Shown piece by piece: positions 41,401-52,429 of a stretch of 64,000 bases of DNA. The stretch comes from Lophium mytilinum. Lineage: Eukaryota > Ascomycota > Dothideomycetes > Mytilinidiales > Mytilinidiaceae. How positions within the stretch are numbered: position 1 is the first letter of the stretch; each line of letters begins with the position of its first letter. The DNA lies in contig MU004187.1 of NCBI GenBank assembly GCA_010093605.1, forward strand, positions 2,100,830-2,164,829. The letters run 5' to 3'. The translations under genes and the position numbers were made by a program. Under the pieces are notes generated by a model. That model did not search any database and was not told where the DNA came from. It saw only the letters and a program-made list of their open reading frames with translations.

Positions 41401-42942
41401 TGATTCACTCCGATCCTCAGCTGCTCAGCGCGCCATTGAGCAGCACCGTGAAGCTGCCGCAGGCGCCCACCAGCCCTACGAATCTGCCATCCGCGAAGGA
41501 GGCATTGGAGGCTCCCCTCGCTCCTCTGAGCACCACGGCCGTGACGCAGCTCTAGGCGCCGGCGCTATTGGTGCTGGAGGTCTTGGTGCCCACGAATACG
41601 ATCAACATCGCAACACGCAGCCCTCTTCTTCCGTCGGCGAGCAGCGTTACGACCCGTCGTCCACTCGAGCCCAGGACTCTACCCAGCAGCACCATTACGG
41701 CCGGGATGCCGCACTCGTCGGCGGCGCTGGAGCAACGGGTCTCGGCGCCGATGAGGCCTACAAACACTATGGCGACCAAGTCGTGGGTGGACCCGAGGCC
41801 GGAAATACTACCCAGTCAACTCAACAGCAGCCGCACGACTCCCACTTGGGCCGTGACGCTGCTCTAGGGGGAGGTGCCCTTGGTGCTGGTGCGGTCGGTG
41901 CTCACGAGCTCTCCAAACACGATGAGGAGAAGAAACACGGCCTATTTTCCCACAAGGACAAGACCGCTGCCGAGCCTTCTCAGTCTACCCAGCAGGCCGG
42001 ATACGGGGACAGGCACTCCCACACTCACGATACCACTGAGCCCCGCTCACACAAAGGCGAGTACGCTGCTGCGGGCGCTGGTGTTGGTGCTGCAGGCGTT
42101 GGCGCGCACGAGCTCTCGAAGCACGACAACACCACGCAGGAGAAGGGTGGGTTGTTCCATCACAAAGACCAGGACACAACCGCCACACCCACCCACCACG
42201 AATATGCCACCACAGGCGTCGTAGGCGGCATGGGCTCCGCCGGCTTGGCTGAGAAGCACAACCACGGCCAGCAAGGTACCGCCGACCTTAGCGACCCGAA
42301 AGCGTATGACCAGAAACTGCTCGATCGGGATGCTAAGCACCGCGAGGAGGCGTTGGCTGCGAAGCGCGAGATGGAGGAGAAGGAGGCGGAGAAGCAGCGG
42401 AAGAAGGAGTCCAAGGGCGGGCTATTCGGCTTCTTGCATCGCGACAAGGACAAGCACGCTGGCGAGACTACCGATGAGAGCAGGAGATCGGGCGAGTACG
42501 GCGCGGCCGGCGCTGGTGTGGGTGCAGCGGGGATTGGAGCTGGCGCCTACGAAGCTGATAAGAGCGGACGCAACAAGCTCCACAAAGACCCGCCGGCTAA
42601 CCATCCTGCGGCGCAGGCTGGGGAGGGCTACGGAGCCACCGGGCAGTCGACTGGCTTGGGTTCTGATTCGTAAGTTACTATACCCATCTACAACCCCCCT
42701 AAAAGTTGAAGCGAGCTGACGAATGTTGTGTTAGATCTGAAATGCACCCTGGATACGGCAACTCCGCCAACCAAGGCGTCGTGACGGAGCCGCACACCGG
42801 CCTTCCCATGAACGTGGGCAAGTACGGCGACGGCGCGGGCGGCACGGATGGGAACACAAACATCGCTGGTGCGACTGCGCATCAGGGTGGCGAGAGGGGT
42901 GCGGACTGGGAGGGTATCAAGAAGGCGAATACGCCTTATTAG
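38433..42942 (+). CDS. Large repetitive dehydrin-like (DPR-motif) hydrophilic stress protein
   Basis: Model: exons 38433-38455, 38503-38646, 38703-38945, 38998-42669 and 42735-42942, 1429 aa. Almost wholly hydrophilic, Gly/Ala/His/Gln-rich. About 11 copies of HHYGRDAALVGGGAAGAGGL followed by YEANKHHN, plus three degenerate copies near the C terminus, are spaced 45-120 residues apart. Two DPR motifs of Aspergillus dehydrin-like proteins occur, GPHDSNAANILDPRV (from about 40792) and GPHDSNIANKLDPRV (from about 40876), plus an earlier relative GPHGTDTANRLDPHV. Two Lys/Glu-rich helices (40441-40600; 42310-42420) each precede a GGLLGFLHRDK/GGLFGFLHRDK motif. In Aspergillus, DPR proteins protect against desiccation, cold, osmotic or oxidative stress; such a role here is inference. 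The first coding exon is 23 nt. The alternating Gly-Ala runs could be weakly membrane-active. Confidence 0.82.
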
Positions 42943-43140
42943 ATGCGTTTGAGGGGTGCTGAGTTATCGGGGAAACGGGGCCTAGGTAGTGAACTTTCTT
43001 CTTCTCTTGTGAGTATGGAGTATGGATGGCGACCTGTTTTCGTGTATTATATATGATGAATGAGGGATGATGGGATGGAAAAGTATACGAGATAATGGGA
43101 TTCTTTTATACACTAAACTTCCACGTTGTTTCATAAGCTG

Positions 43141-43264
43141 CACCTGTCTGCCACTGCCTGAAGCGCCTCATCACGTTTTCCACATAGCCAAAAGCTAAGA
43201 GTTCCTGTCCCTTTCCTCTTGTTGCAAATACGTTGAGGCACCCCAAGCAGCGGCAGACAGGTGT
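43141..43264. mobile_element. MITE-like non-autonomous element, copy 2
   Basis: About 124 bp with 30-bp terminal inverted repeats: left CACCTGTCTGCCACTGCCTG (43141 to 43170), right GCAGCGGCAGACAGGTG ending at 43263. Ends pair with 5 mismatches in 30, all transitions. Homologous to the copy at 12866-12978. No coding capacity and no evident target-site duplication. It lies about 200 bp 3' of the dehydrin-like gene. Confidence 0.65.
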
Positions 43265-44137
43265 GCGCAAGGGAGCACGGTTTGCAGAGTGTGCCCGCCT
43301 CTTTCGTGTTCAACGTGGTCCCATGCTCCTTATCGTGTGCCTGTCACATGCTTCTATGGCTTGGCGCTAGATTTCTCCTACAAAAGACTGGCCGCCGCCG
43401 GTCATGACCGTCTTTCTTTCTTCAGGGCAGTTGGGGATCGAGTGGTTTCAATTAGGAGATGCGAGCACTGCGATGGAGTGGGGGGGAGCGGAGGGGATCA
43501 AAATTACCTTTTTCTTAAGCCTCCATGGAGACTGTGACTCGGCCCGGGGTTGGTGGAGGCTGATACGGTGAAGCAATGATGATAGAGAGTGAAATCAGGT
43601 GCTAAAGAAGAAGTGTAGCAAGCTGCGTAGATGGTGGAGATTGGTATCACGGATCTATGTGGTCTGCACCCGTTAGCAAGTACTGACGATGGGAAACTGC
43701 GGCAAGGATAGCTTAGCAGTCTTAGGGTCCTTCAAACGCCGACATCGACGTGGCAAACGGTTCCAATCATCATGCGATTTGAGATTTGCTTTCAGCTCTG
43801 CAAAAAGGGAACCCAATCTACAGTCCTAGGTCAGTGGCATTCATATTCTCGTTCACCATGGTATAAGGCGCTTCAACATGTTTTCCAAGGGTCCAAAGCT
43901 CTTTTTAGCCTTTAGTCTGGATGGCAGAACTGTATGCCATGGTATCCTGACCACCAATTTGCCCTCGCATTCTAAACGTTTTGCAACTGCTTTACCACTG
44001 CATGTGGTTGCTCGGGTCTAGCATCTCGCTCAACTGTAGCTCAGGTCCCTCGTGCCGCGGGTATCACCTCCCCACAATCCTCGTAAATTTTTCGCCCTCA
44101 AGGCTGTCGCAAAAGCACATATCCTATTGCACATCTC
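43265..44137. other. Intergenic region with repeat traces
   Basis: About 870 bp. CACCCGTTAGCAAGTACTGA at 43667 resembles the family B core at 15098 and 15421. Otherwise nothing recognisable; right end is the LSM7 3' UTR. Confidence 0.45.
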
Positions 44138-44712
44138 TCAATCGTCGTCGTCGGCGTTCAGGAACGGGTTCGCGATCTCTTCTTTGCCATCGATCGGGGA
44201 AATGAGGACTAGGAGCGTGCCGCGGGCGACTAGTAGACCTAGATCTCTCGAGCCCTCATTGCCCTCATCATCTAAGAAACCATCAGCTTCGTCCACGACC
44301 TAAGAGGACACAGAAAAGCCCCGTCCAACCCACCTCTCGTAATCTCCTTTGCCTCATCCAACACCAGATTCATAAGCTGATCATGCCCCTTCAGGATCCC
44401 AGTAACTGCGACCCATTAGCACCACCGAAAAACCGCACTGCCATCCCAATCCCCCCCCCTCACTCCTCCAACACTCGAAATCGCAGAACGCGCATGAGAA
44501 AACCATTCAATCTTACCTTCCCGCCCCCCCGAGAACTTCACCGTGATCGGCTTGTCCATGTACTTGTTGAGATCGAGGATGTTCTCCTTCTTGGGCCGTT
44601 CCGTCGTTGCGGCAGCTCCTCCGCCCCGAGCTCCACCCCTGCCGCCGCGGTGGTGCTCCCCGCCGCCGCGACCACCGCCGCGCCCGCCTCGGAATGCGCC
44701 GCGGTCTGACAT
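44138..44712 (-). CDS. LSM7: U6 snRNA/decapping-associated Sm-like protein Lsm7
   Basis: Model: complement(44138-44271, 44334-44405, 44517-44712), 133 aa. Subunit of the Lsm2-8 ring on U6 snRNA in the nucleus and of Lsm1-7 in cytoplasmic mRNA decay. An N-terminal Arg/Gly-rich extension (RGGRGGGRGGG and further RGG-like units, residues 5-34) precedes the Sm fold. Sm1 runs from ENILDLNKYMDKPITVKFSG through VTGILKGHDQLMNLVLDEA; Sm2 is LGLLVARGTLLVLISPIDG, ending EEIANPFLNADDDD. All three exons join in frame; the middle exon has 72 nt. The RGG leader is longer than in yeast or human Lsm7 and could bind RNA or be arginine-methylated. Confidence 0.95.
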
Positions 44713-46274
44713 TGGGTTTGGAGAGGAGAGGTGGGAGCTATGGGGGTTTGTCGTGAGGTTGAGTGGATGTTGGGTGCTGGGTAGGCGTTTTCGTGTTGAT
44801 GTTTGTGGGACGCGGTTGAAGTCGAGGTGCAGAGCGGGATGGTGGGGCTGAAGATTTGAGGCACGTGACCGGTGGCGCTTGGCGGAAATGGGAGAGGTCT
44901 GCGGGTTTGCACAGCGGCGAAGCATTCAGCAACTTGAACACTTTCAACTGCACTGAGAAACTTGTGAGAGCGCTGTTTGGACAAGTCAAGTTAGATTGGA
45001 CCAATAGGATCCTATTTCAGCATTCCAAAAGCTGAGTGAATTTCTACGCCCAGAAGAGTTGGGGAAAACTTGCGCCGCACATAGCATCAGATGTTTTCAA
45101 CCTCCCCAATCATCTCTCAAGTTGAAGCTGTGCTCTTCGCGATGTTCCCCTCCTCAAACAATCGAGTCTAGAAGGACCTTGTGCATACTAGAGTTGTCGT
45201 CAGTCCCCCTCCCGACTGGTCGGAGCACATCTCCGTAGGCCGGAGCGGAAGTGGAGCATTTGGGGAGTCGTTCCGCCTTCATGTGAGAGTGCTGCACGAC
45301 GGGGGTTTGGCATCACAGCCCGGCACGGTTGGCGTCCTGCGCCGTGCGGCGAGTTGGTGTGAGGGATTTCCGCAATGCTGGCCGGCGGACCCCGCGGGAG
45401 ACAGGGTTCGATTGGCCGGAGAGAAGGCCTCCGCTGGCTAGTACAGCGGGTACGGTGGACTGGAGAGGAGGTGGGCGAGTTGGTATCGGAGCGTGGGAGG
45501 CTTCGAGAACACTTCCAAGAATTACAACGATAAGATGTACCCTCACACAAATTTGATGCTAGAGCTGTAGAGATAGACTAGGGCTTCCTAATGAGCATGC
45601 AACATATATCGCGCGGTAGTGTATGCTGATGTTGTATGAGTAGAACACACCGTGGAGTGTTGCGGCGAACCAGAAGCAATCTTCTACAACTAGACTGTAC
45701 TAGATTCTTGGGTGAAAATCACGATTCCTGTTAAATCTATGAGCTCTTATCAAGCCTATGGCGTTTGCTAAGACAGTACTTTGAGAGATAATAATTTTCA
45801 GTTCTGCAGCTGTTAGTCTATTTGTGCTCCGCGCTTCGATGGACGGATATATCCTCTCCCACGTACAGTCGACCGTACTGCTCCGCTGGCCAGCAGCGGT
45901 TCTTTGTCGCAAACTTCCGGCCTCCTCTCCTCCCCCTAGTTTGCAGTCTGGAACTCCTCCCTCCACCACTCTCCGTGGACAATTGCCGTTAATCCGCCCA
46001 AAATCACGCCCGGCTCGCTGTGCTACTGGCCAGACCATTCTGCCGCCGCTGCACGCCTGCCGAGGTGCATCGCATGGTGTGGGAGGATTGAGCGAACTGC
46101 TCTTTCGGGCGACGCGTCCTGCGTCCCGCTCAATTCCCGCGAGCCGTCTCCACCCTTCTAGATTCCTGACCCTGCCGCACACCACCACCACCCAGAAACC
46201 ACTCCGGACGGCGTCGTCCCCCCTCCCTTCGCCCTTCCGTGTGTTCTCTAACCTCCGCTGCCCTCATCCTCGCC
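44713..46274. other. Divergent intergenic region, LSM7 / Zn2Cys6 gene
   Basis: About 1.56 kb between two genes transcribed apart. Open frames on both strands up to 160-230 codons are present in the GC-rich right half but look like chance frames, including a plus-strand frame that overlaps the next gene out of frame. No RNA gene seen. Confidence 0.5.
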
Positions 46275-48103
46275 ATGAGCAACGTCGATACTGCCACGCA
46301 GAGCGAGACTCTGACCATGAACGACCTCAAGCGCAAGCGCAGTCCGTCCCACGACCAGCTGCATCCGCCGCTGCACAAAGCGGCCAAGACCCACAACCAC
46401 CTCCAGATCAACTACCTGGCCCGCCACTGCAACGACGACCTGCCGCTGATTACCAACGACGACACGCTTCCCAACATTCTCACGCTCTTGAACGACTACC
46501 AGGGCGTCCTCGACCGCCATGAGTCCATGGCATGCAACCTCGGTGCCCGTCCACTCGGCCCAATTCTGATCAAGCGCTTTGAGAGGCTGTTCGACGGGCC
46601 ACCACGGGTCCTGAAGTCGCATGGGAAGGATGGGACGACAGTGTCATGGCTTGACGTCGTCGAATTCGCGCGGAACAAGCCTGAGCAATTCCAACTGGGC
46701 CAGATGAGCGAGGGCATTCGCGTCTGCCAGTTCTACACGAAGCAATGTCGCGTGCAAATCTCCGAGGAGGACTTTGTCTTGATATCGTCAGGAATCCCAC
46801 AGAAGATGATCCCGCCACAGCCCATCACCGAAGACGAAGAGAAGGAATTAGGAACGTTGGAGATACTGGAGAAAAACTTGGCGCAGATATGTCAATTGGC
46901 GGATCAAGGTACGGAAAGCCTATATCCTCCCTATGTAGTTGCTAACTATGTTCAGTCGCTGCGCGAACAAGACAGCTCAACCACCGCCTCAAAGGCCGCA
47001 AGCAAGCAATTCTAGACCGAAGAGCAACTGCCAGTCCTGCGCCCCCCATCCGTGCCACAAGCCCCTCTAACGTCGCCCTAATGAACGGCGCAGCCCAGGC
47101 CGCCAGCTCCACCCTTGCCAGTCTCCTCTCGCAACCCTCCCAAGGCTTTGTCGCCGTAAATGCTCGCCCACCAGCCGACCAAAACGGCCCCAACGCCGAA
47201 TCCTCCCGCAGCGGCGCCTCCACTACCACCCGCCAGGACCTCCTCAACAAGTTCTTCACCCTCAGCGACCGCCGGCCCTCTCAACCCTCAAACGGTGAAG
47301 CCCGCCGCACATCCTCGGGCCCGCAACCCTCCTCCCACCCCGCAACCCCTGGCCAATCAACAAAAACCACAGTCAAATCCAGCAGCTCGCAGCCCCCCTC
47401 CGTAACCCCCTCAACCATCCCACCAACCACCCAAATGACGGACGCCGAAATCGCCCAACTCCTCCTGCAAAACAACTCCCCCGTCCCCATCCCCGGCACC
47501 CCCGCCTCCCTGCTCCCTGCGCCCACCCCGCGCGGCGCCCCACCCACGGAAAAGGACGACGGCGGGCCCTTCAAAGCCGAGATGGTGCACCGCATGGAAA
47601 CCCTCGCCAAAGGCGAACGCATCCTACCCCCCTGCGACCGCTGCCGGCGCCTGCACATGGACTGCCTCAAGAACCTTACGGCGTGCATGGGCTGCACGAA
47701 GAAGCACGCAAAGTGCAGCTGGAAGGAGGTCCGCGAGGGCGAGCTGCGCGGTATGGGCCTCGGGCTGGCGGGGCTGAGCGTGGGATCCGGGTCTGGCGTC
47801 GGCGGCTTAAGCGGTGGGGTGGCGAGCGAAGACGAGGGGTTCGAGGCTGCGAGTACCGGGAGCCCGCCGCGCGAGCAGCGCTACTCGGGGAGTCCTGGGA
47901 GGCTGTTGGGCAGCGATGAGGAGGAGCGGGAGGGGCGGAGAGTGCGGGAGCAGTTGCAGGAGGCGGCGAAGGCGAGCATGGCGCAGGCGAAGCTGGATCA
48001 GCAGCGCAGTTTGCAGATTGAGCGGGAGCGCGAACTGGAACGCGAGCGGGAGAGCGGAGGTCGTGAACGCGAGGGGGTGGGATATCAGGCGATGGTCGCT
48101 TGA
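46275..48103 (+). CDS. Protein with C-terminal Zn2Cys6-type cysteine cluster
   Basis: Model: exons 46275-46908 and 46956-48103, 593 aa; the 47-nt intron ends GCTAACTATGTTCAG. Residues 35-245 form a conserved-looking helical region (LQINYLARHCNDDLPLITND, LARPLGPILIKRFERLFD-like GARPLGPILIKRFERLFD, VVEFARNKPEQF). A long Ser/Pro/Thr-rich stretch follows. At 438-465 lies C-x2-C-x6-C-x6-C-x2-C-x6-C (CDRCRRLHMDC, CMGCTKKHAKC), the exact spacing of GAL4-type Zn2Cys6 fingers. Unusually for this class the cluster is near the C terminus and no fungal-specific transcription factor domain follows; the end is a Glu/Arg-rich probable helix (ERERELERERES). A transcription regulator is likely but not shown. 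First true ATG used. Confidence 0.8.
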
Positions 48104-48920
48104 TGAAATCTTTCTCGTCGGTGGGTGTTCGGTTACGTGTGTGGGTGATCATGTCTGGAGCGGTGCTTTTTGTTGCGGTTCTTTCCTGCGAGATATCCTG
48201 CCGACAGCTAGCTAGGCGTAGCGAGTTCGTGTGTTGCCGCTTTTGGGCTTTTTTCTTCTTGATACCTACCTATTCATCTTCTTGTTCATCACTTTTCTTC
48301 GCGCAAGCTTCTCGGGCTCCTGACGGTCGGGTCGCCTAGGTACTTACATACATAGATGTTTATACCCACTCGCTTGCTGATAGAATCCCCATACACTCGA
48401 TTACCACTGCTTGAGGCACCTCACAGAATTTTCAGCATTCTGAATACGGCATTTTGAACCACTAGTAAACTCACGAGGCCCCTCTAGATAGTGGCAACAT
48501 GTTGTACACAGATTGAGAGTGTGATGGAAGGAGAGTTGAAGTTATATACTCGCAGCCCTCTACAAAGCCCGCCCATGCCTCCCGCAACGCAATAAACAGC
48601 CCCCCTCCCCAGCCGCACCCAGCATTCCCAAACCAAACCCAACATCTCCCTCACCCCATCCATCCCGCCGCTCTGCGCAGGGGGGCGCGTTCCGCAACTC
48701 CGAAAAAATGATACCATGGTGCTGAAAAAGGGGGGGGGCATGTAGTCTTCGGTGTCTGAAACGCATCAATCGCCTGCAAATGCTTCAAATTCAATACCAA
48801 GAAAACCGAAAAGAAAGGGAGAAAAGAACATTGCGGAGTCTGCTGCTGGACGCTGACGGGCATAACCGGACCCGATTCCAAGCAGTTCATCGTGGATGTT
48901 CCCGAAGCGACAAGGAGCCG
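48104..48920. other. Intergenic region between convergent genes, with partial MITE end
   Basis: About 817 bp. CCACTGCTTGAGGCACCTCA at 48404 and the following bases match the left end of the MITE-like elements (CCACTGCCTGAAGCGCCTCA), but no right end is visible, so this is a truncated or decayed copy. No gene seen. Confidence 0.5.
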
Positions 48921-51641
48921 TTACCGCCCGTACCCGTTTGAGCTTGATGGGGAAGGTTTCCAACTGCGCGGGTTCGTTAGTCAGGTTTGACAATCGTGGG
49001 GAAATGGGAAAATTGGGGGATATTCTTACATTCGCACTTTCTTGTCATCGCCCGCAGATGCAAACACCCTCGGGTCTGTAGGATGCCACGCGACCGCGTT
49101 CACGCATCCACCAGGGTGCGCGTCCAGTTTCTCGACGAGATGGCCGTTCGTTCGCCAAATGTAGACTCGAGAATCTATCTTCAGTTAGCACCTCTCAAAA
49201 ATCAATAGCGGTGTGTGATCGATGCCATACCTTCACTCCCCGAGACGACGAAATTCTCATTCGCGCCCCCAAACGAGCTCCGGATGATATAGATCGTCTG
49301 CGTCTGCCCCGTGAACGTCTGCCTCACGTCGCCGGTGTCGATGTCCATGAGGCGGATCTTGTTGTCGTTCATGCTGATGAGCATGTGGCGGGAGTCCTGG
49401 CTGATGTTCACCGAGGTCAGTTTGACGTCGTCGAGAGCCCATTCGCACAGTTTCTCGCGGGTGACGAAGTCATATACCAGGATGCGGTGCTCAAGGAGAA
49501 CCACGAGACGCTGTCCGTCGGGGGACACCGCGAGATCGTGCACGCGGAGGCTGCCTTCGGTCCATTCGAAGAGCTTCTCGCCTTGCACGTTCCAGAGGCA
49601 GAGCCCGTGAGCCGTGTCTTGGGAGCCGACTACGAAGGATTCGCCGTTGGGAGCCCATGCTGCGGACGTGACCGGATATGAGAATTCGGTGATGGTGGTG
49701 AGTAACCTGCCGTTCTATTCATTTATTAGCAATACCCTGCGGCAATACTGGCGTTAAATTACACACCTTAGTATCCCATATTCGCGCAGTGTTATCCTGA
49801 GCTTGTGCGCACGTGATGAGCTTAGTGTCGTCCGGACTCCAGGCAACGTAGCATACACCGCTCTCGTGAGCGGTCAGCCTGTGAAGAACTTTGTATGTTG
49901 TTGTTTCATAGATAATGACAGTAGCATCTTTACTTGTCGTGGCTAATTTCGTCCCGTCATGAGAGAACCGTAAGAACCACACCTCGTCGGTATGATGCCG
50001 CAGTTCTAAGACAGTCTTCAAGGGGAGATCATCGCGCTCACAAGTATGGTCAACATACAACGAAGGAGGAGTCGCGGTATTGTGGTAAAGACAATCCGAT
50101 ATCCAGCTGGTTTTTAGTTGATCTAGAAGGATTGCTAGTCGATGTTCGGGTATCATTACGCTGGGTGATATTGACTCTGTGAACTGTCAGCAAGAGAATT
50201 GACGTGGTTTAGGATCTATATCGTACTTGAAAGCTCTGAGAGAAGTACTGATCTTGATTCTCCTCCTGCACCATCCCATTGCGCTTGATATTTGAGGTCA
50301 TCGGCAGACTGGCACATCATGAGACTACTCGTGTTAGTACAGTTCACTGTTTCGCAGAAATTGATAGTTTTACCTTGAAAGGGCGTGGAGCCGCCCCTCG
50401 TCTTGATGCAGAGGTGTTAATTCCTGCCTCAAAACCATCAGAGCACTTCCTAGATCTCGCGTTTCGAGAAGTTCCAGATATTTCTGCTGCCTCATCCAGA
50501 ACTTCATCTCATTCTCATTCGCGCCCTCCGCAAGCGTCAACCCACCGGTTTGCCGTGATGGTGACCACGAAGAATCCCGGGGCGCCTTTCCGTGTGATTT
50601 GCCGCCAAAAGTCGCCCCTCCACCTGCACCACGCAACCCCACACCGCCCCCGCTGTCGTAAGAGTGGGTGCCAAATAATAACGCCTCCGCTTCAGCCCAA
50701 TCGCCTTGTAGAACTGCACTCCGAAATGCGGCAACGGTCGGTCCCTCAACCTCGAAACCACTCTCCTGGCTCAACGCACCGGCGGCACCATGATATCCCA
50801 AGTCCGTCAAACTCTGTATCAGTATCCGCGTGAGCTCCCCTCGATCATGGCCGTAGAACGACGGGGCTAATTGCGACGGCCGGCCGTTTGACACCGCGTT
50901 TCCATTGGTATACGACGCTGCCGAGCCGTTGCTCTCGGACTTGATGTGGGGGTTTCCGTTCGCAATCTTGCCCAGACTCACCCGCGAACCAGGCGAGCGA
51001 GTCGAGCCGTTGGAGTAGGTCTGTGAAGGGGACTGGGACGGTTTTGTCGTTTCGGAATCAAGGCGCATTGTCCCGTCAGCTCGGCGCCTACGCTTCGACT
51101 CGTGATTTGAGGGCCTGCCTCTGTTTGCAGTCCCGTCGGCACTGTCCGAGTTCTCTGAGCTGCTGGAAAGACTACGCCGGCGCTTGGGAGCTGGTGTAGG
51201 TATTGCCGGGGTTGTACGGTGGGTGCCTGGAACGCCGGAGGCACTGGGTATAGATGTATTATGTTGGAGGGCTGGTTGGGCAGAGATTCGATGGGAAGTA
51301 GAAGTTCGGGAGGTCGAAATGGATGGGTGGTCGGAAGTGAATGGGGTAGGAAGGTTCGGGGGAGTTTCGTCGGCCAGGACGAAGTGCTGAAGAGGGTCTT
51401 CCGCGAAACTGCGGACGTGGGTGCTAGTCAACGGGGTACCGCGCTGGCAACCTTGGGTCAGAGCAGCCGCATTCGTAGGTCCTGGAGCACGGTGTAGCTG
51501 GACGTGAGGGTCCCGGCGGTTCAGGTGGGCCTTCGGAGGTATGTTCGGCCTGCGGTGAGCTCTCGGGCGGTTGGAGGGTCTGGACTGATGGATGAGAGCA
51601 CTTGGACAGCCCGCGGGTGGCGGAGAGAAGTGGCAAGGCAA
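48921..51641 (-). CDS. GID7: GID7/WDR26-type subunit of the GID/CTLH ubiquitin ligase
   Basis: Model: complement(48921-48963, 49030-49174, 49231-49714, 49767-50176, 50227-50324, 50374-51641), 815 aa. Gid7/WDR26 bridges GID E3 assemblies that degrade gluconeogenic and other enzymes. A disordered basic head (PAPKRRRSLSSSSENSDS, KRRRR) precedes LisH at about 265-297 (GELTRILIQSLTDLGYHGAA) and CTLH from about 300, interrupted by a Gly-rich insert at 325-372. Then come seven predicted WD40 blades, e.g. VLELRHHTDEVWFLRFSHDG, TSKDATVIIYE, ARIWDTK, VYIWRTNGHLVEKLDAHPGG, ending ASAGDDKKVRIW. The last W is created by a 43-nt terminal exon; without it the frame stops at KVRM. The start is uncertain: the first in-frame ATG is at 51641, but the initial 140 residues look like translated leader and an unseen 5' exon is possible. 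Confidence 0.85.
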
Positions 51642-52429
51642 GATGCTGGTGGCTCGATAGCAGGTCGCAAACTCCAGGCTTAGGGGACTCCAAGACTACG
51701 TGCTCGGGAATCTGGGGCTGTGGCGGGGAGGATGGCAGGTTGGCTTGACGTTGAGCTCGCGGTAATGTTGTAGTACGCCGATGCCCGTGGGCCTCTAGAC
51801 GCTTCCGGCAAGGGCAATAAACCAGCTTTGAGCCCGGGGACAACGCACGAGAAAGGCCGACGAAGCAGACACGAGGCAGCGCAGTGAAAGGCAGGCGGAG
51901 CACGCAGGAGAAGAACAGTGCACTCGTTCGGGTGTCCAGCGCTGCAGTTCACGTGTAGAAGTATGCTCCCTACCTACGGGACGGCGGGCATGATGGCTGC
52001 ATCATGGGCTAGCGGGGGGCTGTCCGATAAGAAACAACCGCCTTCACGCACCTGACATGCATCCAACAAGACGGCAGCGTGCGCAGTAGTCAGTAGTCGC
52101 TCAGCACGCTGGCGTCAGTCTCAGTCATACAGCGCCGCGTCGTGGTGAGGTGCGTGCAAACGTGAAGCTGACGAAGTACCCTGTCTCACCCGCTCCCCAG
52201 CTCTGGCTCGAGGGATCCATGGACAAGATGCCTGCAGCAACTGCAAGCACGCATGATGCCATCGGCACATCATCCCTAGCTTTGTTGGCTGTTGAGAGAC
52301 CCTAGTAGACCAGAAACAGGGCCCGCAGTGCTTTAGTGGGATCAACTCTTCATGTTGATTATACATCTATTACTACTATATATGTACAACAAATGCTGCC
52401 CCCCCCCGCACTCTTTGTCTCATACGCGT
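51642..52429. other. Intergenic region upstream of GID7
   Basis: About 790 bp. A C-run (CCCCCCCC) lies near 52400. A 159-codon minus frame overlapping the GID7 start region is probably leader. No gene seen. Confidence 0.45.

Noticed and set aside
45824-46522. 232-codon plus-strand frame overlapping the Zn2Cys6 gene start
   Set aside because: It overlaps the real first exon in another frame and becomes Pro/Arg/Gln-rich nonsense there.
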